Below are positions 1-6,957 of a stretch of DNA of 49,732 bases, piece after piece; positions within the stretch are counted from its first letter, which is position 1; each line of letters starts with the position of its first letter. Below the pieces are notes generated by a model. The model searched no databases. It was not told the DNA's origin and worked only from the letters and a program-made list of their open reading frames with translations. Origin of the DNA: Bacteroidaceae bacterium. Lineage in GTDB: Bacteria; Bacteroidota; Bacteroidia; Bacteroidales; Bacteroidaceae. A program made the position numbers and the translations under genes. The DNA lies in the NCBI GenBank assembly GCA_016302435.1, contig JAEDNQ010000001.1:1-49732 (forward strand), in the 5' to 3' direction.

Positions 1-28
1 TGACAAAAATGAAAATTTCCACCGTTAA

Positions 29-126
29 GTTTCAGTGGAACGTGGTTTGGCCTCCCTACGAGCGTGCCTGACTCTTCCAGCTAAGCCCGTGATGTGTTTC
101 AGTGGAACGTGGTTTGGCCTCCTTAC
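29..126. CRISPR. Two CRISPR-like direct repeats at window edge
   Basis: Two 31-bp direct repeats (29-59 and 96-126) differ at one base and are separated by 36 unrelated bases (60-95), a period of 67 bp. Read on the minus strand each repeat ends in CACTGAAAC, like the GAAAC end common in CRISPR repeats. The 28 bases before the first copy do not resemble the 60-95 stretch, so this is not a simple duplication of a whole unit. Only two copies are inside the window and no cas gene is visible. It may be the end of an array lying to the left, or an unrelated interspersed repeat. Confidence 0.4.
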
Positions 127-144
127 TTGTGGATATATAAAAAA

Positions 145-179
145 GCCGCTCTGCAAAAATCCAGCATAAGCAGAGCGAC
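145..179 (-). terminator. Intrinsic terminator of the MFS operon
   Basis: The arms CGCTCTGC (147-154) and GCAGAGCG (170-177) form an 8-bp stem, with an extra G-C pair (145/179) past one mismatch. On the minus strand it is followed by six T (complement of 139-144). It lies about 75 bases past the stop of the MFS gene and probably ends the NrdJ-like/folB/MFS transcript. Confidence 0.75.
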
Positions 180-252
180 CGAATATAATGAGATTAAAAA
201 AATAAGATTGAGATAAATTAGCTAAATATTAGCCGATTTGCTTTCTCTCTAT

Positions 253-1701
253 TTATTTAGTGATAGGCTTATACTTTGGCACGAGCGTCTTCATGATGGC
301 CCAGCCGATGAGGTATGCCACAGCGCAGTAGCAGAATACTATCATGTAGCCAGCAGGCTTGCCTGTCACACCGAAAAACTCGAAGGCTTCCCCCTGCTGT
401 TCGGCATAGGTGAAGAGTTTGCCCGAACCGAGGTTGATGGCGAAGCTGCACAGTCCACCAAATGTGGTGCCAATGCCTGTGATGGTGGCTATGGCGCTTT
501 TCGGGAACATGTCGCCGATGGTAGAGTAGAGATTGGCGGACCAAGCTTGATGGCCTGCACCTGCAAGTCCGATGATGACACATGGCCACCATGGAGAGTA
601 TTCAGCCAGAGGTTGGGCAAACATGGCGAAGATGGGCAGGAAGGCGAAGATGAGCATGGCTCTCATGCGTCCTGCATATGGGTCCATGTGCAGTTTGTTG
701 ATGAAGAGCTTGGGAAGGTAGCCTCCGTAGATGGAGATGACTGTGACGATGAGGTAGAGCACGAAGATGAGTGCTTGTCCCATACCTGTATTTGACTTGT
801 AGCCGAGTTCGCTGAAATATGCTGGAGCCCAGAAGAGGAAGAACCACCATACGCCGTCGGTCATGAGTTTGCCGGTGATGAAGGCCCATGTCTGGCGGTA
901 TTGGAAGCACTGCCAGAAGCTGAGCTGTATGCCCTCGTCCTGAGTGGCGGCAGCCTGCTCCTTCTCGGCGGTGAGGTCTGACTCTATGTAGGCGAGCTCA
1001 GCCTTATTGACATGCTTGCTCTGTCCTGGGGCGGAATACATGAAGAGCCATAGGCCTGCCCAGATGAATCCTACTGAACCGATGATGATGAATGCCATCT
1101 CCCAGCTTGTGTGCTCTGCCAGAACAGGTATGGTCAGAGGGGCTGCAAGAGCGCCTACCGATGCTCCCGTGTTGAATATGGATGTGGCGAGGGCACGGTC
1201 TTTCTTTGGGAAATATTCGGCTGTCACCTTGATGGCTGCTGGGAAGTTGCCCGATTCGCCCATGGCAAGAATGATGCGGCAAGCTAAGAAGAGCCATACG
1301 CTGAGTGTGCTGATGGCGAGTGCCATCTGGCTGCCTGCTTCTACGGCGCGCAGTTCTTCAATTGAACCGATGCCTTCCACTTGCATTGTCAGCCATCCGC
1401 AGCCTGCATGGAGACAAGCTCCGAGTGACCATATCACTATAGCCCAGATGTATCCTTTCTTTGTGCCCATCCAGTCGATGAACTTGCCTGCTACGAGTGA
1501 TATGACGGCATAGAAGATGGAAAAGACTGCTGTTATGATGCCGTAGTGTTCGTCTGTCCAGTGGAAGTCTACGGCTATGAAGTCCTTCCACGTCAACGAG
1601 AGTACCTGACGGTCCATGTAGTTGACCGTTGTCGCCAGGAACAGCATTGCGCATATCACCCAGCGATAGTTTGTCATTGATTGGTTTGTTGATGGTTTCA
1701 T
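253..1701 (-). CDS. MFS carrier, hexuronate (ExuT-like) type
   Basis: This 482-residue inner-membrane protein has about twelve hydrophobic segments and the signature of the anion:cation symporter branch of the major facilitator superfamily. The N-terminus reads YRWVICAMLFLATTVNYMDR, followed by SLVAGKFIDWMGTKKGY (MFS motif A region) and GESGNFPAAIKVTAEYFPKK, which is typical of hexuronate/ExuT-like carriers. The likely role is proton-coupled uptake of galacturonate or glucuronate, but the substrate is inferred from family resemblance only. The reading frame is open 60 codons further upstream, into folB; the start at 1701 was chosen because the homologous region begins just after it (1677 is an alternative). 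It is the last gene of a three-gene minus-strand unit with folB and an NrdJ-like protein. No sugar-acid catabolic genes are nearby. Confidence 0.85.
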   Translation of the reverse strand: MKPSTNQSMTNYRWVICAMLFLATTVNYMDRQVLSLTWKDFIAVDFHWTDEHYGIITAVFSIFYAVISLVAGKFIDWMGTKKGYIWAIVIWSLGACLHAGCGWLTMQVEGIGSIEELRAVEAGSQMALAISTLSVWLFLACRIILAMGESGNFPAAIKVTAEYFPKKDRALATSIFNTGASVGALAAPLTIPVLAEHTSWEMAFIIIGSVGFIWAGLWLFMYSAPGQSKHVNKAELAYIESDLTAEKEQAAATQDEGIQLSFWQCFQYRQTWAFITGKLMTDGVWWFFLFWAPAYFSELGYKSNTGMGQALIFVLYLIVTVISIYGGYLPKLFINKLHMDPYAGRMRAMLIFAFLPIFAMFAQPLAEYSPWWPCVIIGLAGAGHQAWSANLYSTIGDMFPKSAIATITGIGTTFGGLCSFAINLGSGKLFTYAEQQGEAFEFFGVTGKPAGYMIVFCYCAVAYLIGWAIMKTLVPKYKPITK

Positions 1702-1775
1702 TTTGGTTGTATTGGTTGTATTTATTAGATTTCTGACTGATTCACGAGTGGTCCTGCACGCTTGCTTCTCCACGC

Positions 1776-2138
1776 CTATTCTCTTGCCATGTACAGTTCC
1801 ACTCCTGCTCCTGAGCATTCTGCTCCCATTGGCGGATTCTCTTTCGTCATGCGTATGAGCACACTCTTGGATTTTGGGCATTCGTTGATGATGGCTTTCG
1901 CTATACGTCCAGCCGCATGTTCCAGGAGCTGTGAGCGCACAGCCATCTCTCTCTTGGCTATGTCGTAGAGAGTGGCATAGCTTATAGTGCCTTCGAGTAT
2001 GTCGTGGTCGACGGCTTCCCTTATGTCTGCCTCAACAATGAGGTCTATGGTGAAGTATGCGCCTACACGGCTTTCTTGTTCCATCACTCCGTGGCGGGCA
2101 AAGATGCGCAGTCCTTTGATGATGATTTTGTCTTGCAT
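1776..2138 (-). CDS. folB: Dihydroneopterin aldolase
   Basis: The protein is about 120 residues and cytoplasmic. It converts 7,8-dihydroneopterin to 6-hydroxymethyl-dihydropterin in folate synthesis. The N-terminus DKIIIKGLRIFARHGVMEQE carries the family signature (I.I.GL.F.A.HGV..QE), and the C-terminal part has the expected TKENPPMGAECSGAGVEL stretch. The length fits the family (about 120). The start at 2138 is preferred because the family begins only a few residues before the first strand. An ATG at 2168 would add ten residues and overlap the upstream stop codon as ATGA, so translational coupling from that start is possible. It lies between an NrdJ-like gene and an MFS carrier, and no other folate gene is adjacent. 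Confidence 0.9.
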   Translation of the reverse strand: MQDKIIIKGLRIFARHGVMEQESRVGAYFTIDLIVEADIREAVDHDILEGTISYATLYDIAKREMAVRSQLLEHAAGRIAKAIINECPKSKSVLIRMTKENPPMGAECSGAGVELYMARE

Positions 2139-2164
2139 GGTGTCGTGTCCTTGGGCTTCTGTTC

Positions 2165-2821
2165 TCATTTGGTGTTCTGAGCGTCTTCTTGATTCATCTC
2201 ATCTTCGGTGAGATACTTCCTCAGAGCGCGCGCCACGCCATTGGCCCAGGTGTTGATGTTCTCATTTTCTAACTGCAGGGAGCTGACAAGTTTTATCACA
2301 TTGGTCAGAGGCATGCGGTAGCGCAGCACTCCGCTGATGAGTTTGGCATAGTTCCAGTATTCCTTGTTGAAGCGCTCTGACAGCCCCTCGATGGTAGTCT
2401 TGTAGCCTTGGCGATTGGCATAGGTGAAGTCATAGCGTTTGCTGCCGTCTGACTCAAGACGCTTGATGATGTGTCCGCTGACTACATTCTTCGGTAGTGA
2501 AATGCCATCCTCGTCATCAAGCACGCCTGTGAATATCTCGTAGGGGTAACCGTCGAGCAGGCCCACAAAGGCCACCCACTTGTCTTTCTTGTTCTGAAAT
2601 CGAACCACATCACATTCCAGTGTCGTGGGACGCTTCTCTGTGATGTTGAACTGTGGGCGATATGTGTAGATGCTGTTCTCCACAAGGGTGAGGGCGTCGA
2701 TTAGTTCTTTGGAGTGCTCATTGCCTGTAACTGCATCTCTGATGGCCTTGAGCACCTTGTCCTCACCGAGTTCCCTGAGCTGCTGGAGTATTTCGAGCGA
2801 GAGTTGTTGTATGTTTGACAT
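2165..2821 (-). CDS. Stand-alone NrdJ C-terminal-like domain protein
   Basis: The 218-residue cytoplasmic protein has no signal peptide. Residues from about 50 on (ITEKRPTTLECDVVRFQNKK, VGLLDGYPYEIFTG, GHIIKRLESDGSKRYDFTY, GYKTTIEGLSERFNKEYWNY) resemble the region behind the catalytic barrel of adenosylcobalamin-dependent class II ribonucleotide reductases of Bacteroidetes. The reductase barrel itself and the Cys-rich TSCPD tail are absent; only one Cys is present. The first 45 residues are helical. The gene has its own ATG and a promoter-like region, so it looks like an intact domain-sized gene rather than a decayed fragment. It may bind or regulate a reductase encoded elsewhere; that is inference. 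The match is from memory of the family, without an alignment. Confidence 0.6.
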   Translation of the reverse strand: MSNIQQLSLEILQQLRELGEDKVLKAIRDAVTGNEHSKELIDALTLVENSIYTYRPQFNITEKRPTTLECDVVRFQNKKDKWVAFVGLLDGYPYEIFTGVLDDEDGISLPKNVVSGHIIKRLESDGSKRYDFTYANRQGYKTTIEGLSERFNKEYWNYAKLISGVLRYRMPLTNVIKLVSSLQLENENINTWANGVARALRKYLTEDEMNQEDAQNTK

Positions 2822-2880
2822 ATATGTGTTTTTTCCCTGTAATGCGTTGTTGTTTTTATAGAATATGTGTTAACTATCGA

Positions 2881-2912
2881 CAAAAGTAGTAAGGTTTTTT
2901 CATTTGACCAAA
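2881..2912 (-). promoter_or_regulatory. Bacteroidetes-type promoter, NrdJ-like/folB operon
   Basis: On the minus strand a -33 TTTG (2909-2912) lies 20 bases before a -7 box TACTTTTG (2881-2888), matching the TTTG-N20-TAnnTTTG pattern of the Bacteroidetes primary sigma factor. It sits about 60 bases before the start codon at 2821. Confidence 0.6.
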
Positions 2913-2932
2913 CAAAATTATAAATAAATGAT

Positions 2933-2940
2933 TAACTTTG
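2933..2940 (+). promoter_or_regulatory. -7 box TAACTTTG, nitroreductase promoter
   Basis: TAACTTTG matches the Bacteroidetes -7 consensus TAnnTTTG and lies 40 bases before the ATG at 2981. A TTTG at 2903-2906 could serve as -33 box, although the spacing of 26 is longer than usual. The region is a compact divergent promoter shared with the minus-strand operon. Confidence 0.5.
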
Positions 2941-2980
2941 CCGATATTTTTCGAAAACCATCAAAAAACATACCGTATTT

Positions 2981-3718
2981 ATGACATCATTTGTTAATCG
3001 AAAGACTATACGCAAGTATAAGAAAGAGGACGTTCCTCAAGACAAGCTGGAGTCGCTCCTCTATCAGGCTTCACGTGCAGCAACCATGGGCAACATGCAG
3101 CTTTACAGTGTCGTCGTGACTCGTTCGGAGGAGATGAAGGAAAAGCTCTCGCCTCTCCATTTCGGACAGCCCATGGTTAAGGGAGCTCCCGTGGTGCTGA
3201 CTTTCTGTGCTGACTTCAATCGTTTCACTCAGTGGTGTGAGCAGCGTCAGGCTAATCCTGGATATGACAACTTCCTCTCCTTTATCAATGCTGCCAGTGA
3301 CACGCTCCTCTACGTGCAGGCTTTCTGCACACTGGCAGAGCAGGCTGGTTACGGCACATGTTATCTCGGCACAACGCTCTACAATCCTCAGGGCATCATT
3401 GATTTGCTCCGTCTGCCCCGACTGACATTCCCCGTGGCTACCATTACGCTTGGCGTGCCTGACGAAGACCCTGAGCAGACTGACCGTCTGCCACATCTGG
3501 CTTACCTCCACAGCGAGACCTACCGACCCTACACCGCTGGCGAGATAGACATCATATACTATTTCAAGGAGCAGATGGATGAAAACAAGCACTTTGTCGA
3601 AATAAACCATAAGGAAAACCTTGCTCAGGTCTTCACAGACTGCCGCTATACTCGAAAGGACAATGAGGCTATGTCGGCTGGACTGCTCGAAGCTCTCAAG
3701 CATCAGGGATTCCTCTGA
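2981..3718 (+). CDS. NfrA-like nitroreductase family oxidoreductase
   Basis: The 245-residue cytoplasmic flavoprotein should use FMN and NAD(P)H to reduce nitro compounds, quinones or flavin. The N-terminus FVNRKTIRKYKKEDVPQDKL carries the family's RxSxRxY-like FMN-phosphate motif, followed by ASRAATMGNMQLYSVVV. The central GTCYLGTTLYNP stretch and the FPVATITLGVPDE strand are typical of the NfrA/FRP subfamily, and the length fits (about 240-250). It is a single-gene unit, divergent from the NrdJ-like operon and followed by a strong hairpin at 3784-3828. The physiological substrate cannot be told from sequence. Confidence 0.85.
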   Translation: MTSFVNRKTIRKYKKEDVPQDKLESLLYQASRAATMGNMQLYSVVVTRSEEMKEKLSPLHFGQPMVKGAPVVLTFCADFNRFTQWCEQRQANPGYDNFLSFINAASDTLLYVQAFCTLAEQAGYGTCYLGTTLYNPQGIIDLLRLPRLTFPVATITLGVPDEDPEQTDRLPHLAYLHSETYRPYTAGEIDIIYYFKEQMDENKHFVEINHKENLAQVFTDCRYTRKDNEAMSAGLLEALKHQGFL

Positions 3719-3783
3719 TGCTCCTACGTCTGGGGTAGAAAGGGACTGAAAAGCATTCGACCTTAAGGAAAATTCTATATAGG

Positions 3784-3828
3784 AAAGGGCAAAAGCATAA
3801 ACAGGATGTTTATATGCTTTTGCCCTTT
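3784..3828. terminator. 16-bp hairpin between convergent genes
   Basis: AAAGGGCAAAAGCATA (3784-3799) and its perfect complement (3813-3828) enclose a 13-base loop. It sits between the convergent nitroreductase and sensor genes and probably acts in both directions, since each arm ends in CCCTTT. Confidence 0.7.
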
Positions 3829-3873
3829 ATGGTCCATCAATTTTTTCTTCCCTTGAGAGCTTGTTCTATTTGA

Positions 3874-3981
3874 GTGCCAATTCTTTTTTGAACAATTGTT
3901 CGATTTGGAGTGCCAATTCTTTTTTGAGCAATTGTTCGATTTGGGGTGCCAATTCTTTTTTGAGCAATTGTTCGATTTGGG
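3874..3981. repeat. 36-bp tandem repeat, three copies
   Basis: Three 36-bp units begin at 3874, 3910 and 3946 and differ by only a few bases; degenerate half-copies flank them on both sides. The right-hand degenerate copy overlaps the last codons of the sensor gene. On the minus strand, in the frame of that gene and directly behind its TAA, each unit encodes twelve residues of the form QIEQLLKKELAP. The open stretch runs for 38 codons before the next stop. Confidence 0.9.
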
Positions 3982-3985
3982 GTGT

Positions 3986-5365
3986 TTATTCTTCCTTGAG
4001 CACAATGACAAAGCGAGTGCCACGCTTGAATTCATCGTCTAAACGAAGTTCGCCACCCATCTTGCATGCCATGAGGTAGCATGTGGGGTAGGTGAGGCCA
4101 TCGCTTTCGGTTAGGTCGCTAACAGCTGCAAAGGGTTGGAATATTGAGACCTTTTTCTCGTCGGCTATCTTCAGTCCTACGGCTGTCACAAGCAGATGGC
4201 CCGTATGTGTATTGCGCTTCTTGAAATCCAGATTGATGCGCTCCAGTCCGTTGTCCTTTATTGCCTCGCCTACAAGCGTCATCACCAGGTTGCGCAGAGT
4301 TTCCTCGTTTGTCGGAAACTTTATAGGCTGGGCACTGCAGGTCACTTCCGTGCCTTCTTTCACCACTGTTCTGATTTCCTTTGCTATGTCTTCGCAGAAT
4401 TTGCCCATGTTGCTGTTAGTCAGTTCGAAGTGTTCATCGCGAGACTGCTCCAGAGCCATGAAGGTCTCTATGTGGCTTATATATTCCTTCAGAGCGTTCA
4501 GGTGGTTTCCTTTGTCACCTTTCTCGATGGCTTCGAGAGCTGGCATCATCTGAGCGCCGATATTGCGCAGAAACTCGCTCTTCTTCGTGTTGTTGTCATT
4601 AGCCATATTCAAACTGTTCTTCTGACGCTTTATCACTCTCATATTTCTTAACATCATGAAGATGAAGAACAGCAAGGCTGCAGCCAAGCCAACACCAACG
4701 ATGACCAGCGTTGTGATGACGCCACGCTGAGTGGAGATAGTGCTGTCTTTGCTTTCTATCTCTTCTTGCGCCTCTGCGTATTGGCTCTTTATGTCGCTGA
4801 GTTCGTTCGCTCTTCTCACATTCTCTATGGAGTCTGTCCAGTCTTCATACATCTTCCCCAAGAGGTTTGCCATCGGCATGTTTCTATCGCTCTTTGCCTG
4901 AGCTATCATCTTCTTGAAACATTCCTCTTTGCCCTTGTCATCCTTACCCTCTGCTCTCATGTCGAATATTTCCCTGTAACAGCTGTTGACCATCGGGGTA
5001 TTGTCCTGTATCTGCGCAAAGTAAGCCTTCTTCATGAGCATGTCCTCAATGACTTCTCCCTTCTTGCTGGCGCGCGCATAGTTCTCCATTAGTTCGAGCT
5101 GTGCCTTGCTCTCCGCCCACTTTTTCAGTCTGCTGTAAAGGCGGAAGCGTTCGCCTGCTACGAGATATTTCAGTTCGGGGTTTGTGCCTGCCTGGGCATC
5201 GAGTGCTCGGCATGTAGCGAAAGCCTCGCGCCATTCATGATTCTCTGACTGGGTTCTGCTTGTCTGCACACCTCTCTCTATCGTCTCTTTCAGTCCTTGG
5301 GCTGAAGCCACCATTGTGCTGCAAGCGAGCAGCATGGCCATCAGTATTGTTTTATTTGTTTTCAT
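3986..5365 (-). CDS. Membrane sensor with degenerate histidine kinase
   Basis: The 459-residue protein has a signal peptide (residues 1-22, ending ASAQ), a periplasmic helical TPR-like region (about 25-190), a coiled coil, one membrane segment (about 218-238) and a cytoplasmic part built like a histidine kinase. The equivalent of the H-box reads LRNIGAQMMPALEAI (266-280) and lacks the phospho-accepting His (Ala-271 at that place). The N-box Asn and the DxGxG box are also lost (TLVGEAIKDN, AVGLKI). The last part still resembles a HATPase end (LMACKMGGELRL...GTRFVIVL). It is probably a non-catalytic signalling or scaffold protein. It has its own promoter-like element and no adjacent response regulator. 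Its C-terminus runs into a 36-bp tandem repeat. Confidence 0.75.
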   Translation of the reverse strand: MKTNKTILMAMLLACSTMVASAQGLKETIERGVQTSRTQSENHEWREAFATCRALDAQAGTNPELKYLVAGERFRLYSRLKKWAESKAQLELMENYARASKKGEVIEDMLMKKAYFAQIQDNTPMVNSCYREIFDMRAEGKDDKGKEECFKKMIAQAKSDRNMPMANLLGKMYEDWTDSIENVRRANELSDIKSQYAEAQEEIESKDSTISTQRGVITTLVIVGVGLAAALLFFIFMMLRNMRVIKRQKNSLNMANDNNTKKSEFLRNIGAQMMPALEAIEKGDKGNHLNALKEYISHIETFMALEQSRDEHFELTNSNMGKFCEDIAKEIRTVVKEGTEVTCSAQPIKFPTNEETLRNLVMTLVGEAIKDNGLERINLDFKKRNTHTGHLLVTAVGLKIADEKKVSIFQPFAAVSDLTESDGLTYPTCYLMACKMGGELRLDDEFKRGTRFVIVLKEE

Positions 5366-5414
5366 GATTATGTTTCGCTGTAGTGTCTTTTATTGTTGAT
5401 TATGGAATTATTTG

Positions 5415-5443
5415 CAAATATACATACTTTTGGCGAAACGCAA
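5415..5443 (-). promoter_or_regulatory. Promoter-like element of the sensor gene
   Basis: On the minus strand TATATTTG (5415-5422) fits the TAnnTTTG -7 consensus; TTG (5441-5443) lies 18 bases upstream. The start codon at 5365 is about 50 bases downstream. Confidence 0.5.
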
Positions 5444-5526
5444 GTCATCATACTCGAAATAATATTGGTTGAAGTTCAAAAATTCTGTATATAGGTATGT
5501 AATGTACAGTATCTGCTGTACAAATA

Positions 5527-5563
5527 AAAGCAGCCACGTGACATTTGTTCATGTGGCTGCTTT
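5527..5563 (-). terminator. Terminator of the oadGAB operon
   Basis: A 15-bp stem (5527-5541 with 5549-5563, one G-T pair) encloses a 7-base loop. On the minus strand the stem ends in GCTTTTATTTG. It lies 44 bases behind the oadB stop codon. Confidence 0.85.
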
Positions 5564-5606
5564 CTGTTACTATGTAGAAAATCTATCTTTTTGTATGGGC
5601 TGATTA

Positions 5607-6869
5607 TCAGATATTGAGATTTTGGAGGAATGAGATGAGCACTCCGGCTGCTACGGCTGAACCGATGACGCCTGACACGTTGGATGACATGCAGTAGTTG
5701 AGCACGTGGTTCTTGGGGTCGTATTTTGTTGCTATCTCATTGCATACGCGCGATGCCATTGGCACGGCTGAGAGACCTGTTGCACCGATGAGCGGATTGA
5801 TCTTCTTCTTAGAGAAGAGGTTGCATATCTTCACCATGCAGATTCCTGAGGCGATAGAGAGTCCGAAAGCGAAGAATCCGCCGACTACGATGCCTATGGT
5901 CTGCCAGTTGAGGAATGCCTGCACTGTCATTGTCGCTCCGACGCAGAGACCGAGGAAGACTGTGGCAGTGTTCATGATGGAGTTGGCGATGGTGTCAAAG
6001 AGACGAGCTGTGTCTGATCCAATCTCCTTGAGCAGGTTGCCGAACATGAGCATGCCTATGAGTGATACGGCTGACGGAACGAGGAGTGCCACTATTGTTG
6101 TCACGGCAATGGGGAAGATTATCTTGAGTACCTTCTCGTTCTTAATCTTCTGGCCTGAGGGGAAGAGCTTATCTTGCTCCTTCATGTTGATTTTGAGCTC
6201 CTTTTCTGAACAGAGCATCTTGACCACAAGGGGAATGATGACTGGCACAAGAGCCATGTATGAGTAGGCTGCTATTGCAATGGGGGCGAGGAGATGTGGT
6301 GCCAACTTGATAGTGGTGAAGATGGCTGTAGGTCCGTCGGCTCCGCCGATGATGCCAAGTGATGCTGCTTCCTTGATGTTGAAGGCTCCGCTTCCGATGG
6401 CTACGAGCAGTACGGTGAAGATACCGAGCTGTGCAGCTGCTCCGAAGATGGAGAGGCGCAGGTTGCGGAGCATTGGTCCGAAGTCTGTGAGCGCTCCTAC
6501 GCCCATGAAGATGATTGGCGGGAGGAAGCCTGTCTTGATGAGCATGTAGTAGAGGAAGTTCATGAGACCAAGCTCATGGGCTATCTCAGGAAGCGACATT
6601 TTCCAGATGTTCTCTGCTATGACGTTGCCAGCAGCATCTCTGATGCATCCTGCCTCGTCGGCCTGGTAGACTCCCATATCGCCGCCAGGGAAGTTGGCGA
6701 TGAGTACTCCGAAGGCTATCGGAATGAGGAGCAGTGGCTCGAAGTGCTTGACGATGCCGAGGTAGAGGAGCACGAAGGCAAGCAGATACATTATTATATA
6801 TTGACCATTAGAGGCGATGATGTCGCTAAACGCCGTCATGTGGTACAGGTTTTCGAGTATTTGTTCCAT
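5607..6869 (-). CDS. oadB: Na+-pumping decarboxylase, beta subunit
   Basis: The 420-residue inner-membrane protein has about nine to eleven membrane segments. It is the Na+-translocating subunit that decarboxylates carboxybiotin and exports Na+. Family landmarks are visible: GFLPPIIFMGVGALTDFGPM, the SLGIIGGADGPTAIF stretch that holds the conserved Asp (N-G-A-D-G-P-T region), and the C-terminal NPLIGATGLSAVPMASRV and NVSGVIGSAVAAG segments. A 30-residue insertion after PGGDMGVYQADEAG follows the first membrane segments. It is the last gene of an oadG-oadA-oadB unit, 88 bases behind oadA, with a terminator after it. The homologous MmdB/GcdB subunits look the same, so the substrate follows from the alpha subunit. 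Confidence 0.9.
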   Translation of the reverse strand: MEQILENLYHMTAFSDIIASNGQYIIMYLLAFVLLYLGIVKHFEPLLLIPIAFGVLIANFPGGDMGVYQADEAGCIRDAAGNVIAENIWKMSLPEIAHELGLMNFLYYMLIKTGFLPPIIFMGVGALTDFGPMLRNLRLSIFGAAAQLGIFTVLLVAIGSGAFNIKEAASLGIIGGADGPTAIFTTIKLAPHLLAPIAIAAYSYMALVPVIIPLVVKMLCSEKELKINMKEQDKLFPSGQKIKNEKVLKIIFPIAVTTIVALLVPSAVSLIGMLMFGNLLKEIGSDTARLFDTIANSIMNTATVFLGLCVGATMTVQAFLNWQTIGIVVGGFFAFGLSIASGICMVKICNLFSKKKINPLIGATGLSAVPMASRVCNEIATKYDPKNHVLNYCMSSNVSGVIGSAVAAGVLISFLQNLNI

Positions 6870-6957
6870 TTATTATTTTTGTCTTTGTGAAGGAGGTGGG
6901 CTTCTGAAGAATGTTCCACCTTAAAAAATGGGGTTATTTTATGTGCACTCGTGCTTA

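Noticed and set aside
238..795. 185-codon plus-strand frame opposite the MFS gene
   Set aside because: It is antisense to a clear MFS carrier and shows no family features; the same holds for long frames opposite oadB, ligA, feoB and the helicase.
1702..1881. 60-codon N-terminal extension of the MFS frame
   Set aside because: It overlaps folB and is unlike any carrier N-terminus; a start at 1701 fits better.
3775..4035. 86-codon minus-strand frame across the 36-bp repeat
   Set aside because: It is only one of several frames kept open by the repeat and overlaps the sensor gene end; composition (Asn/Lys/Ser/Trp) is not protein-like.
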